Below the pieces are notes generated by a model. The model saw only the letters and a program-made list of their open reading frames with translations, was not told the origin of the DNA and searched no databases. The translations under genes and the position numbers were made by a program. A DNA stretch of 64,000 nt from Bremia lactucae (Eukaryota > Oomycota > Peronosporomycetes > Peronosporales > Peronosporaceae): NCBI RefSeq assembly GCF_004359215.1, contig NC_090628.1, positions 1,806,522-1,870,521 on the forward strand, written 5' to 3'. This document shows positions 1 to 10,321 of the stretch, piece after piece (positions within the stretch are counted from its first letter, which is position 1; each line of letters begins with the position of its first letter).

Positions 1-259
1 CGATGTTCGATGTCTCTTTGAGACAAAGTGGAACCTCGACAATCATTGGCTCACCTGAGTATATTCCAGCTTGGCATAAAGTCAGTGCGTACCAAGAAAA
101 TTGTTCCCTTGTCGGACGCCATGCTTATTTAGAGGTCCGTTCGGATTTCTTTTTTATCGCACCACTCCCACTCTCTCGAATTAATTCGACGACACTCGGT
201 GTCTCCCTGCAACTGATCCCGCTAAACGTCCTGCAATCTTTCTTCAGCTCTTTGTAAGG

Positions 260-1858
260 ATGTCGAGCAGGAATACCACGCGGCTTTTAAAGCCCACGAG
301 TAGCACGCAGAGCATGTCCAGTGCGTTGTCGCAGCAGCCAGCGCCGTTGGCAAGTGCCGTTTTTTCGGGAGCTGTCGAGGAAGATCTGGAATCACAGGCC
401 CGCGCATCACTTAGCCTTTTTGGTTTTGGCTCACAGGACTCTGTCAAATGGAGTCCCGTGAGCGCCAGCGCCGCAGCCACGGCTGCGGCCGCCGCGATTG
501 TAGATAATACCGGGACTGGTAGCGCAATCATGGTTCGCGTCATGGAGCGCGTGTGTCCCATTGGCACCAATAAATTCCTTTGGAAGACAATGAATTTGCT
601 CGCCTATGGTGGCGAAGGAAGTGAAGACTTGATGAATTCGAGTGCAGACGCCGCAACACTTACTTACAGCAATGGCATCAACGGTAGCGGAGCTAAAGAT
701 AGCGAAAAATTAAACTGGGATCCTACGTCTTCCGCTGCTGGAATAGGAAACTTGTTCACATCGAAGGTATTGCAGCAGTATCTTGTTAAATGTGTTGCCC
801 TGTTGCCTTCGTCAATCGAAGAGGTGGTGGATCTACTCATTCGTTCTGACAGAGACGACATGGAGCAGCCTGTGCAACATCTTGTGGGCGTCCGCACTAG
901 TTCTTCCGCCTTTATCTATCGTCGCAGGAAGAAGCGTCAGCGGCGAAGTCATAATGGTGCATGCCATGGCTCCGGTGAACGCGGCACGGGGTCGCAGCGC
1001 ATGGCCGTACAGTCGTTGCCTCAAGATTGTGATAGCGAGTCATCGTACTCGGACTCAGACCTGGAAAACGAAGAAGACGTGCAACCGTTTTCAGGCTTTA
1101 GCCGAGAATCGTCGACCAGGCGCGCTCGAAGCACGCGCGGTGATTCATTAGATAGCGATCGAACCGGAGGTCATGCAACTCCTACAAGAGCAGCAAAGTC
1201 AGAGCCGTATCTGTCCGAGTCTTATATGAAAGATTACCGCTCGGCCATGGCGTCGTCGGGTTATCAGGGTAACCTTAGCATTAAGTGGGTCATTGCTGAA
1301 AAGTCAAGTCGCATGTTTGCATCGCGAACTACGTATTGCCTGTTAGATTATGAGTGTATCTTGGTGAATGATTGGGACGAAGATGCTGATCAGACACCAA
1401 TGTATGTACGCACGATGCAGTCATGCTACAGTCCTCAATGTCAATCGTGGCTGGAAGAAGTAGGATCGAAACCGACGGACCTTCAACCAGCAGGTTTCAT
1501 GGTACGTCAAGCTCGTGATCACGAGGGATATGTTGAAATTCAGCTGGTGGCATCAATTTTGGAGAAAGCTCAATTACCAATGGCCTCTCGGCGAGCAAAG
1601 CTACGCGCTCTGTGCGCGAAGATTGCACGACTAGAAGAGGTCCTGACAAGCAGGCGCTTATCCCAGTCTCTACTTGTGAACGCACCGCATTGGGTTCACA
1701 ATCGAGAACGTTTAGGGTGCCGTATCTGTGATGCAAGATTCGGCATTTCACGTCGTCGCCACCATTGCCGTCTATGCGGTGAAATTTGCTGCTCGGATTG
1801 CTGTCCTAAGATGGATGTTGCACTTCCGGATGTAGGTTCTACAAGTGTGAGGGTGTGA
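260..1858 (+). CDS. START-like / FYVE zinc-finger protein, truncated at the FYVE end
   Basis: 532-residue ORF from an ATG. The N-terminal ~230 residues are Ser/Ala-rich with a basic patch (RRRKKRQRR). Residues ~330-465 resemble the START-like lipid-binding region that oomycetes combine with FYVE. A FYVE finger begins near residue 480, with CxxC, the basic RRRHHCRLCG core and a following CCSDCC. FYVE domains bind PI3P on endosomes, so a role in membrane traffic is inferred. The frame stops right after the VRV that normally precedes the last Cys pair. Skipping two bases there gives a C-E-S continuation that ends about 15 codons later without the eighth ligand. The ORF is therefore shortened by a small indel, an assembly error or an unseen intron. 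The family call is firm; intactness is not. Confidence 0.75.
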   Translation: MSSRNTTRLLKPTSSTQSMSSALSQQPAPLASAVFSGAVEEDLESQARASLSLFGFGSQDSVKWSPVSASAAATAAAAAIVDNTGTGSAIMVRVMERVCPIGTNKFLWKTMNLLAYGGEGSEDLMNSSADAATLTYSNGINGSGAKDSEKLNWDPTSSAAGIGNLFTSKVLQQYLVKCVALLPSSIEEVVDLLIRSDRDDMEQPVQHLVGVRTSSSAFIYRRRKKRQRRSHNGACHGSGERGTGSQRMAVQSLPQDCDSESSYSDSDLENEEDVQPFSGFSRESSTRRARSTRGDSLDSDRTGGHATPTRAAKSEPYLSESYMKDYRSAMASSGYQGNLSIKWVIAEKSSRMFASRTTYCLLDYECILVNDWDEDADQTPMYVRTMQSCYSPQCQSWLEEVGSKPTDLQPAGFMVRQARDHEGYVEIQLVASILEKAQLPMASRRAKLRALCAKIARLEEVLTSRRLSQSLLVNAPHWVHNRERLGCRICDARFGISRRRHHCRLCGEICCSDCCPKMDVALPDVGSTSVRV

Positions 1859-2336
1859 ATCGGATGGCTCAAAAACCAAGAGCGGAGTCTCGAAATTTAC
1901 CTAGAGTCAACAACGATTCCTTTACCATCACCGAAAAAAGAGGCCACATCAATCTCAACACCGATACCAAGCCAACATGACTACGTTCAGCTAAAGCACA
2001 AGACTACTATTCAACGTACAAATCAATTCTTACTTCCGCTACCAAAACCTTTACTTCGGCAAGCAGCACAGCGAGCGAAAACCGTCGTTGGCATACAATT
2101 ACTAGAAGGTAAAATAAACATTTACAGAATTAATAGTAAGTTAATGAACCCACTTATACACGTAACAAATACGAACGCCGCCAGACATAATCCAGCAGCC
2201 AAAATCAATGTTGAGTAAGCTAAGGGCATTACTGAAAGTACCTAATTAAAAAAAGTGAAACCTTTCATCCTAAACCGTAGTACCTTCCTAATTGCGCATT
2301 GATTCTAAGAGATAATCGATCTAAGTATAAACCAGG
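1859..2336. other. Non-coding flank between FYVE gene and retroelement
   Basis: AT-rich sequence with no ORF I can support. It probably holds the 3' untranslated region and terminator of the upstream gene. It ends where similarity to the downstream element's 3' LTR begins. Confidence 0.4.
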
Positions 2337-2620
2337 ACACTAATGGCCACTCGGTTCGAGAAAAAAAAAAAAAAAAAAAAACGATCTTGTGTAAAACCCC
2401 CTACGATCCTATTCTAAAACAATTAAATAAATACAATCAAGTGATTATGAGTAACAAATCTGCATATAAATCTGGAGGCAGAAAGCTACGCTAAAATTAG
2501 CTAGAGTAACGCCTGAGATTAAATAATCAAATAAAGACAGTCAAACTGTCAAAGGCAAAGCGTCAATTATGACAAGCTCAAAACCTTATTCGGGCTTGAG
2601 CACGTGTAATTTATTATCTC
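2337..2620 (+). repeat. 5' LTR of element 1, degraded
   Basis: Matches the 3' LTR: both contain TGTGTAAA, then ATCCTATTCTAAAA, then ATCTGG and AAAATTAGCTAG in the same order. A run of 21 A (2361-2381) sits near its left end and is absent from the 3' copy. Both borders are approximate. Confidence 0.5.
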
Positions 2621-2769
2621 CCAGGGACCAGAGGTCCTGCATGCAAGGCTTAAAGCCTGCATGCGGTACGAAGCCTCCCTGATCGGTCAGGTACAGGACC
2701 ACTTAGCGGCATCTATGCCAACCCGGCACATCTCTGTACCTGACTCAGAGCCGAGGGCTCGCCCTCTAA

Positions 2770-3534
2770 CTGTAAACGCGAAGACATTTGAGGAAAAAAG
2801 GTAGAAAATCTCCCTTTTTGGATTAAGCAGATGGAAATGTCTATTGATTCCACCTTGCTCTTAACAGAACGGCAAAAGGTGGCTATGGCCATTTCCAAAC
2901 TTGGAGGTCGAGCCATGGAGTGGGCACTATCGTGCAGCACGTCCATAAACGACGCTATTCCCTCCTGGGATATGCTGAACCAGCAAATGACCAGCATGTT
3001 TGCACAGCCAGATCAGGCTTTTATCATGCGAGCACGGCTCCTAGCGACTCGACAGGGTAAAAGAACCCTAGGGGACATTTTCAGGAGCTGAGAACTCTCA
3101 TTGCATCGATGCATCAAGACCCGATGCAAGAAGCAATTGTAGTAACTATCTTTATGGGGAGTCTCAATGAGGGCGTTGCCCGGACGGAATTATTCCGATC
3201 ATATCCTGGTACTCTCGAAGAGGCAGTTGCCATAGCGCTACGCGCCAAGTTCGACTTTAAGTCTGCTCGCGTTAGCTCGCCTGTTTACCGAACAAGCTCT
3301 TCGAGCACATGGGTACCGTCTAATAGACCGGAACCCATGGATCTAAGCCTCGTTGAGGAAGGAGAAGAGGCTTTTCAAGCTGTGGAACAGCATAAGAACA
3401 TCCGAAGATATTATATGTGCGGAAGCACAAAACAGTTATGTCCGGCCTGTCCCCTACGAAATACGCGTAAAGCTCGAAAGAGCACCAATTTCGAACTATA
3501 CCAGAAATCTGGTACGGTGCGGGAATAAAGTCGA
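2770..3534 (+). pseudogene. Gag remnant of element 1
   Basis: Two open pieces (2831-3091 and 3109-3528) in neighbouring frames read as one capsid-type Gag: a retrotransposon gag domain with the AxxxLGGRAMEWA and LLATRQGKRTLGDIF signatures, then a region ending with scattered Cys residues that may be a worn zinc knuckle. A frameshift near 3090 and a stop at 2793 interrupt it. Confidence 0.75.
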
Positions 3535-3722
3535 TACCCAGTAAGGGCGGAGTGCCCCTACTGGGGAAGACCTAGGCTCTGCTGAACCTCTAGGAGGTGA
3601 GAGTAAACACAACTAAGCCCCAATTAGCTCGGTGCGCAATGGCACGGGGCGTGAGTACAAGCCTGGTTGTTAGGCGATCAAGCAACTGTGAAGGGCTTTG
3701 ACAAGCCATGATCAATCTTAAC

Positions 3723-4010
3723 TGAATCGGGAGCGTCTTGCAATTATGCTCGACATCTTTCCTTTGAAGGAAGTCAACAATACGTTGAGGCGCTTAAAGC
3801 GCACGAAGATGATACAATCACTGTTCGCTTAGCGACTGGGACTCGTGTCACTGTTCCCAAAGTTCCATTGAACTTAGGTATATAGTTTCTGGACTTTGAC
3901 AGTACGGAACGCTGTCTCGTCCTTGATTTGGATTCGAGATATGATCTCATCTTGGTATGGCCTGGCTTGAACGCCATGGGCCATGGATCGATTGGAGGTC
4001 TAAGACCTTA
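3723..4010 (+). pseudogene. Retropepsin-like protease remnant of element 1
   Basis: The frame reads ESGASCNYA, where the usual catalytic motif is D-S/T-G-A, so the active-site Asp appears to be Glu. It continues through a beta-rich segment to LDLDSRYDLIL and, after a frameshift near 3955, MAWLERHGPWIDW. This is the typical end of a Ty3/gypsy protease domain. Confidence 0.7.
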
Positions 4011-4740
4011 GGCGCCACGCGCAACGTTCTTAGTAAAGTTTTGGAGAGTCATGAACCCACCTTTGTTAGACAACAAAAGCGCTATTGGCGCGGATCATTG
4101 AATGAGTCTGTCAGTGTTTTAGACATTGGTATGTCTGAGTTAATAAACTCTAATGTTAAAAACATTAGTTTTGAGCCCGACTCAGCAGAAATAAGTGGAA
4201 CGGCACGTACTCCGTCGAGCGACACTCGTTGTAATAACGATTCACTGAATGCTGAAAGCATTGTTGGCCTAAGGCCGAGTCATCAGAGTGCAATATCCCT
4301 GAAATACGTGGAGTGGCACGTCTAAGTCCACCGAGTATGGTCGGCCAAGGTGGCACCATACTGAGTGTCAAAAATGACACTATTGGCGGTGCGCCGGGGC
4401 ATTTTCAGTCAAACCCTTCTAATGCACGTGAAATGACACGTAAATTTTCGCTGCTTAAGGAAGTTGAGTATCCTAACTCCTTGTCGGATGTTAAATTAGA
4501 CACCACGCCTGGTATAGAACCAATACAGGCTGGAAAATTCGGGGACGTGAATGTCCCGGCCTCTAAGAGGCGTTTTGTCTCTACTCCAAGACAGGGGAGA
4601 CGCGAAGCGTTTATACCCTCACAAATTGATACGTTTGAGCAATTACACACGCTTGTAAAGAGTGAGACGATATGTCCATCAATGAGTGCGGCCGAGCCTT
4701 AAAGGCTGGCGACTTATCTGAGATGGTGGTCATTCGACCT

Positions 4741-4870
4741 ATGATTGAGTTAAACTCATCGTCACTTCTGGACGAAGCTGTCCTAGATGACACAAAAGCT
4801 GCACTATGATTGAGTTAAACTCATCGTCACTTCTGGACGAAGCTGTCCTGGATGACACAAAAGCTGCACT
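4741..4870 (+). repeat. 65-bp tandem duplication inside element 1
   Basis: 4741-4805 is repeated directly as 4806-4870 with one visible mismatch (CTAGATG / CTGGATG). It lies in the protease-RT linker and looks like a recent slippage or replication event. Confidence 0.9.
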
Positions 4871-4942
4871 AAGCGCGGAGTGGGTCATCGATCCTTAAAG
4901 ATCCTACGGATCCATTTTATGCCTTAGTTAAGGAATTCCAAG

Positions 4943-5640
4943 ATGTGGTATGTAATAATCCACCATCTGTTTTTCCTCCGGATAGAGGTGCCCGTCATAA
5001 AATTGACCTGGCTCTGGGAACCAAATACTGTGTCACACGACAGTGGCCTTTACGAAGGGAACAGTGTGCCGTCATTGACGATTTCTTCCGTGCTAAGCAC
5101 GAGGTGGAAATGGTACGAGAGAGCAAAATCTCCCCATTCGACACCGACATTTTGTGTCAAAAAGCCAAATGGTAAATGGCGCATTGTACATATTAAGCTT
5201 AATGCTGCCACTAAACTAGCGCAAACCCTAGAAAGGATGTACTTCAGAACAACATGGTGGGATGTATAATGTACAGTGCACTTGGCTTAGTCGATGGTTA
5301 CTATCAACTGCTCATCCGAGCTAGCGATATCCCGCTTACAGCGGTTAGCATTCCAAGCGGTATGTTATAGGAGTGGCTGGTTATGTCACAAGGGCTTTCC
5401 AACGCCCCGGCAACCTTTAATCGTCTAGTGACGCAACTGTTTTCGCCCTCATCGAGATTATGCACATACTTATTTTGATGACATTTTTGTCCATAGTCGT
5501 GCGGAGCAGGGTCGGTCGGATATGGAAAGCATTTAGGCCATTTGCGAGCTGTGCTCGAGTGTCTGCGCACAAATAAATTGTATGCAAATGCATCTATATG
5601 CATTTTTGGCGCAGAAAAAATCCTTTCTTAGGGTGCTTCA
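4943..5640 (+). pseudogene. Reverse transcriptase remnant of element 1
   Basis: Pieces in all three frames carry RT signatures: KPNGKWRIV near 5162, DGYYQLLI near 5293, a QGLSNAPATFNR block near 5390, and a YFDDIFVHS catalytic stretch near 5468. Several frameshifts and stops separate them. Confidence 0.8.
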
Positions 5641-5779
5641 ATGGGAACCGAGGCCTTAGAGCGGATCCCGCTAAGATAAAAGCCATAGTGGTTGGTTCTC
5701 GCCGATTATTTACACAAATATAGCGAAAATTACGCTGATATGGCTAGGCCGTTATCTAGTCTCCTTAAAAAGGATACAG

Positions 5780-6260
5780 AATGGTGCTAGACTAGATCAG
5801 AACATAATGCTTTGCAAGCAGCTAGGGACGACCAGGCTTATCCATGCCCCGATTCTGGCACTGCCGAACCCAAATTGGCCTTTCAGTGTCGTCTGTGACG
5901 CATCAGATTTTGCCATTAGCAGTGCTCTGTTACAAACAGATGATGATGGGCATGAACGTGTTATTGCGTTCGAGTCTAGACAGCTTAAAGCTGCGGAAAA
6001 GAATCACCCAGTTCGTGACACAGAGTTTCTTGCTATGAAGTATGCTTTCGTCAAATTCAGAGTTCATCTGCTCGGCTCTAAGCCGTTTGTGATATATACA
6101 GATCACGCGTCATTCCGCACGGCTACTAAGTCGCCCCATCTCTCACAGAGAATGGACTGATGGCTATTCTTATCGCCGAGTACAACTTTGAGGTGAAGTA
6201 TAAGCCTGGCAAGCAGAATGCTTTGGCCGATGCGTTATTACGCAGGCCATTTTATGAGCT
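5780..6260 (+). pseudogene. RNase H remnant of element 1
   Basis: One fairly intact stretch (5807-6160) carries VVCDASDFAI, RVIAFESRQL, the HPVRDTE block and VIYTDHASFR, diagnostic of the RNase H domain of Ty3/gypsy pol. It continues after a stop as YKPGKQNALADAL at 6192. Confidence 0.85.
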
Positions 6261-6479
6261 CTCTCATTTAACGACTACAATGTCGTTTATTACTGAATCA
6301 ATCCTTTCGTCTTACGTGAAAGATGAACAGTGTGTAGCTCTACTACGAGCTCTAAAGAACTCTGAATCGGGGTTTAAATTGTCGGTGCGTCTGCGCGCAA
6401 GATTACATCGATTACCTGTCGATAGCGACCTATTGCTTGATTGCACGGATGCTGCGGATCCTCCGTGCGTCGTTGTTCC

Positions 6480-7800
6480 TCATGATGAGAATTTGAATAC
6501 CAAATCCTCTATGTGGCACACGATACTGTCCTTAGTGGTCATCTTGGTAAAAAAGCCTACGGCTATGTAAGCCAGATTTATTGGTGGTCCAAACTTTATA
6601 AATGGGTCAGCACATACGTTCGCACATGCGAAACAGGCCAGCGGGTTAAGCCCTCGGCGTATGAAGCTGCGCCACTGAAAAGTCTGCCCGTACCCATAGG
6701 GTGTTGGGGTCCATTAGTATGATTTTTTTTCCACCTACCGAAAGTCACGGCCGGTAACGCCGGCATAGTGGTCTTTTTTGACCGATTGAGCAAAATTGCT
6801 CACTTAGCGGCTGTGCCAGATACCATTGTAGTGAAGGTACAGCAAGGCTGTTCGTCGATCGCGTGTTTTGATAACAAGATTTGCTAGTGTCAATTGTCTC
6901 TATCGGGATCCTGTTTTACAGGTAAATTCTAAAAATCGATTTTCCGAGTGCATGACCCCAGATTGGACATGTCCACCGCGGACCATCCGCAGACCGATGG
7001 TCAAACTGAACGTGTCAATCGCGTCATTGAGGATATTTTACGCAGAGTGTGCGCTCAGACACAAAAGTGCTGGAGCTCAATGCTCCCAGTGGTGGAATTT
7101 GCGTAAAATAACGCTGTCCATGCCTCTACAGGCTATACTCCGTTCTATGTAAATGGTCTCACCCACCCATGCGTTCATTTATCGATACCACTGCGTGGCC
7201 TAGCGCTTGGTGGGGTAGAATTTGCCCATAGGCTTGCTGATATTAGCCCTGTTGCCGTTCGGAAACAAGTAAGCGAGTTCCTCGCGACGCGATTTGGTGT
7301 CTAAACACATGTAAGGGACATGACGGTTTGTAGCTAAGGCAAACAAAAGGTGCCAGTCTGATTTATGACTCAGAGATAAACTGGTATATGTTCTCTCCAT
7401 TAATTGTTATGTTAGATGCGTCGAAGCGAAAACCGCCAAGAGTGGAGGATTGCGTGACGGCGAGGAGTGCGAGAAGGAGAGCGAGGCTTATCGAGAATGC
7501 CGACGAATGGCCAAGGAGGTCAAGAATGCTATAGATCGGCAGCGACTTTAAAGAAACGCTCAACGAAGGGACCCAATAACTAAAAACTATGATCTGCTAA
7601 AAATGCCAAAGGCAGAAGCTGTATTAATTCTTATGTGGTCGGGGACCGAGTTTGACGAAACGCTAAGAATCTACCTACCAACATGGTTTCCGCGGTCTTC
7701 AAGGCCAGATTGCGCCCGCACTATATTGGACCATTTACGGTCGTGGACAAGACGGGTCTAGCTTACACGCAAAACTTCCTAGCAAGCTGCGTACACACCC
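6480..7800 (+). pseudogene. Integrase remnant of element 1
   Basis: An N-terminal region with the spaced His/Cys pattern of the integrase zinc-binding domain (SGHLGKKAY, then CETGQ) is followed by a catalytic-core fragment encoding the TADHPQTDGQTERVNRV block near 6975 in mixed frames. The C-terminal part ends near 7800 with HTQCSTLACL / FYVGLLKPCRDP. Many stops and frameshifts. Confidence 0.75.
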
Positions 7801-7801
7801 A

Positions 7802-8245
7802 GTGTTCTACGTTGGCTTGCTTAAGCCATGTCGGGATCCTTCCCACGTGGACTTGAAGGCGCTTGCGCCAAGACAGGCGGTCGTGCCGCAGATTGCTGCA
7901 TCCTCACCAGGATGTCCAGCTGGCCCTCTAAACGAGGCTGCTGACGCTCCAGCGTCGAAAGACGGTCCCGAACCGCCTCAAAAGAGCTCTTAACCCGGGC
8001 AAGGACCTCACGAAGAAGTTGCACCTCGTGCCGTAGAGCATCAAATGCTTCCGCCGAAATTTCGGCCCCCTCCCGCACTGCTTGATGCGCGGGGGAACCT
8101 TCAGTTTCATGTGAAGAAACAATTAAAGCGACGTCGTCGTAAGGGCTAATACCAGTATGTGGTGAAGTGGCTAGGGTACCCCTCTTCTGAAAACTCTTGG
8201 GAGTTCGAGGTACCTCTTCGGCAAGATTGCCCCGTTGACGTTTTG
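7802..8245 (+). pseudogene. Spacer and chromodomain remnant of element 1 pol
   Basis: After FYVGLLKPCRDP and an Ala/Pro-rich spacer (LAPRQAV), a frame near 8157 reads YVVKWLGYPSSENSWEFE, a clear chromodomain. In-frame stops near 7993 and 8145 break it. Chromodomains on gypsy integrases are thought to steer insertion to particular chromatin. The whole segment is overlapped on the opposite strand by a longer open frame. Confidence 0.8.
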
Positions 8246-8757
8246 GAGTGCCAAGCTCGGGATCAACTCGCGTCAAACGACGCTTCCCACCACTAAACAT
8301 GGGATTAGGTGGATCTATAGCCTCAGTGCGGCTTCGATTCATCGTTGTACGGTCAACCGAAGCACTGAAATATCGGCTAGACCTTTCTTCGTTTAGTGGC
8401 ATAAATGCCGAACGTAAATGGCCTTTGGCCGTAAGCTTAGAGAAATCGAAGCGGAGCTTCCGTTCCAAATGAACATCAGCCGCTTCCGCAGACTTTCTCA
8501 AATTCCAAATATTACGAAGTCGGCTGGCCCGGTGGAACCAGCTCTCAAATGAGACTTCGTTTTCACTCCTTGTTTCGTTTGGAAACAAAACAATCGGAAT
8601 TTCCCTCATGGAGGTCGCCGAAGCCCCACGGGCTTGATCGCGTAAACGCGTTAGATACTGACTTACCGTCACTACCTTTGCCGTAACGTATCGCTCATGA
8701 AGAGCGCCGCGAGCAGCTATCTCCTCCTGCGTCCTCGCCGGGTCACCGGAGATTCAG
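7821..8757 (-). CDS. Antisense ORF of element 1, C-terminal part (unknown function)
   Basis: The minus strand is open from about 8757 to a stop at 7821, roughly 310 residues, while the + strand pol in the same interval is full of stops. No ATG opens this part; it appears to continue from the separate upstream minus frame ending at 8862. Visible features: a basic/aromatic N-terminal half (YLTRLRDQARGASA, WFHRASRLRNIWNLR), a Pro/Lys/Arg-rich middle (GTPKRQRGN), and a predicted coiled coil with heptad Leu/Val near the C-terminus (LRHEVQLLREVLARVKSS). I do not recognise a family. It could be an accessory protein of the element or a by-product of opposite-strand codon bias. Antisense ORFs near the 3' end are known in some plant Ty3/gypsy elements. 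Confidence 0.5.
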
Positions 8758-8785
8758 ATGACCAAGCTGTGACCCGCTATCTCTT

Positions 8786-8857
8786 CATAGTGAATTTAGA
8801 TTCACTCCGCTTAGTATGCTCGTCTGCACTAAGCGGAGTGAATCGATATTCACTATG
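8786..8857. repeat. 30-bp inverted repeat (hairpin)
   Basis: Arms 8786-8815 and 8828-8857 are reverse complements at 28 of 30 positions around a 12-base loop. It lies inside the antisense ORF region of element 1. Confidence 0.9.
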
Positions 8858-8861
8858 AGCT

Positions 8862-9164
8862 TTAGCTTTCGCTATCTCGGCAGCCCGACGACGAGCTCTT
8901 TCCTATATGAGGATTATCCGCTCGCGAGCGGATTTGTAATGATATTGGACTCATGGTCCCTGTCCTGCTCAATGCAGTTAAGAGATCAGCAGCACCACGT
9001 TCTGGGAACGGATTCGGGGCCCGCCGACGTTCATCCGGAGGTGAAGGCGTGAGCGAACGCCGCTCTTTTTCCTCCTCCTCTGATTGAGAGTGACTTTCTA
9101 AGTTAACCATTTCCTCATCGTCGAGAAAGGTGCTAAGAGTCTGTGACTCACGCTTGATTGTCAT
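8862..9164 (-). CDS. Antisense ORF of element 1, acidic N-terminal part
   Basis: ATG at 9164 on the minus strand, just inside the 3' LTR, opens about 100 residues rich in Glu/Ser with a run of Glu-Glu-Glu-Glu-Lys-Glu, then an Arg/Pro segment (PPDERRRAPNPFPERG). The frame ends at 8862. A neighbouring frame continues as RARRRAAEIAKAKAH towards 8790, so one or two indels probably separate it from the downstream part (8757-7821). Together they would have made a protein of about 450 residues. Confidence 0.4.
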   Translation of the reverse strand: MTIKRESQTLSTFLDDEEMVNLESHSQSEEEEKERRSLTPSPPDERRRAPNPFPERGAADLLTALSRTGTMSPISLQIRSRADNPHIGKSSSSGCRDSES

Positions 9165-9263
9165 GAGACAAAGGAAAGAAGAACACAACCGAACGGTTAG
9201 CTGTTTAGGTTCAAACCTCAAAGAGGAAAATAAGCGAATGTTGTCACTCGGTGTCAACAGTCT

Positions 9264-9275
9264 GATGGGGGAGGG
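9264..9275 (+). other. Polypurine tract of element 1
   Basis: A purine-rich run (GATGGGGGAGGG, one T) directly precedes the TGTAATGGGG start of the 3' LTR, as expected for the plus-strand primer of an LTR retrotransposon. Confidence 0.65.
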
Positions 9276-9648
9276 TGTAATGGGGCACACATCGGTTGGA
9301 AACCGATGTTGTGGTACATTTAGCTTGTGTGTAAATACCCTTTAATCCTATTCTAAAAAAATAGTTGATTACTTAAATCCCATTTATTATGGGAAACAAA
9401 TATAGATATCAATCTGGCGGCCGAAATCTATTCTAAAATTAGCTAGGGTAAGGATATAAATGAAATAACTAAATAAGTGGATGCCATCTATCTAAAGGCG
9501 AATCTTCGCAAGGCGAGCACAGTGATCTTAAGACATAGGCCTCGCGAAGACATATCTCAAGGACACATGCCACTTCAATCTAAATAAATCCCTTGAATAA
9601 CATACACTAGGCTGTAATAACGTGAACGACACCCGAGTGACATGTTAC
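9276..9648 (+). repeat. 3' LTR of element 1
   Basis: Starts with TGTAATGGGG after the polypurine tract and matches the 5' copy over its central part. The right border is uncertain; GTGACATGTTACT near 9637 resembles the GTGACCCCGTTACA end of another LTR in this window. Confidence 0.55.
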
Positions 9649-9983
9649 TATACTCCACAAGAATGTCTTAGTTTTCCAGTTAAGTGTACGTAACGTAAAG
9701 TTTTGAAAGTTATAGGTTTCAGGTAATGTACAACCCAGATTATTACAATGCAGCCCCGCAGTTCAACATAGCTTATATTAATATTGTATACGCGATACAC
9801 TATATAGAATGAGTGGTTAGAAGTGTTTACCCCAATAAACGAATCATTTTATGATTTTACATCCTCCCAAAAAGTGTTTTCGCTCCAGCGCGCAGACTTT
9901 TCTTTCTGTTCTTCTTCTCCTTCGCCTTCGCCGCATCTTCGGTTTGAAAACACGACAGGTTATAAAACAATCATCTGCACAAG

Positions 9984-10031
9984 ATGTTCGACGAAGGTCA
10001 AGTCGGCAAGCTCAACGGTGACAACGAGGAA
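9984..10031 (+). pseudogene. Severed gene start (16 codons)
   Basis: An ATG after a pyrimidine-rich leader (9890-9940, many TTC/CTT) opens MFDEGQVGKLNGDNEE. An undetermined base follows at 10032, and the frame then ends after a few codons in AT-rich LTR-derived sequence. The composition and leader look like a normal oomycete promoter and 5' end, so this may be the stump of a gene cut by the retroelement sequence that follows. No matching remainder was found between 10810 and the MRE11 start. Product unknown. Confidence 0.4.
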
Positions 10032-10039
10032 NTATCTAT

Positions 10040-10321
10040 AGAGATAACATTTTAATTGGTAAAAATAGGTATTTGTATTTAATTCTATTAAATATAAATC
10101 AGTCTGAAAACTACTTCCTACTTGGTAAGTGCGCACGAGGAGACGGATTACCGCTCCCGTGACGACACTTAACCAGAGTACTTAGTGTGTTGGGTGAGGT
10201 CGCTTGCGCGCCCCCCACAATTACCTCACTGCACGCAAGAGAAGCATGTTTAATCGCTTCCTCGCTGTGCTAGGTGTGTGTCTAAGTAGAGCGTGGCCGC
10301 AATACGACGTGCCCGCCTACA
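10040..10321 (+). repeat. Solo LTR fragment (family E)
   Basis: Shares ordered blocks with 26529-26759: TAAATATAAATCAGTCT, ACCTCAC(T/C)GCACGC, CGCTTCCTCGCTGTGCT and a GCCCGCCTACA right end. There the same end is followed by a primer-binding site and gag, so this is an LTR. The left border is not clear. Confidence 0.6.

Larger units (their letters stand above)
2337..9648 (+). mobile_element. Decayed Ty3/gypsy retrotransposon (element 1), nearly full length
   Basis: In order on the + strand: diverged 5' LTR, gag, aspartic protease, reverse transcriptase, RNase H, integrase, chromodomain, a polypurine tract (9264-9275) and a 3' LTR beginning TGTAATGGGG. Every pol domain is broken by stops and frameshifts, so the element is non-autonomous. 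The two LTRs are clearly related (shared block around 2391-2560 and 9331-9500) but many bases differ, suggesting an old insertion. A long ORF lies on the opposite strand across the chromodomain and up to the 3' LTR. No target-site duplication was recognised, and the outer borders are accurate only to some tens of bases. Confidence 0.85.

Noticed and set aside
3..257. 84-codon ORF before the FYVE gene
   Set aside because: Out of frame with the gene, composition not protein-like; probably leader/promoter sequence.
2361..2381. Run of 21 A as a possible retrogene poly-A tail
   Set aside because: Lies inside the 5' LTR with no processed gene copy next to it; simple expansion more likely.
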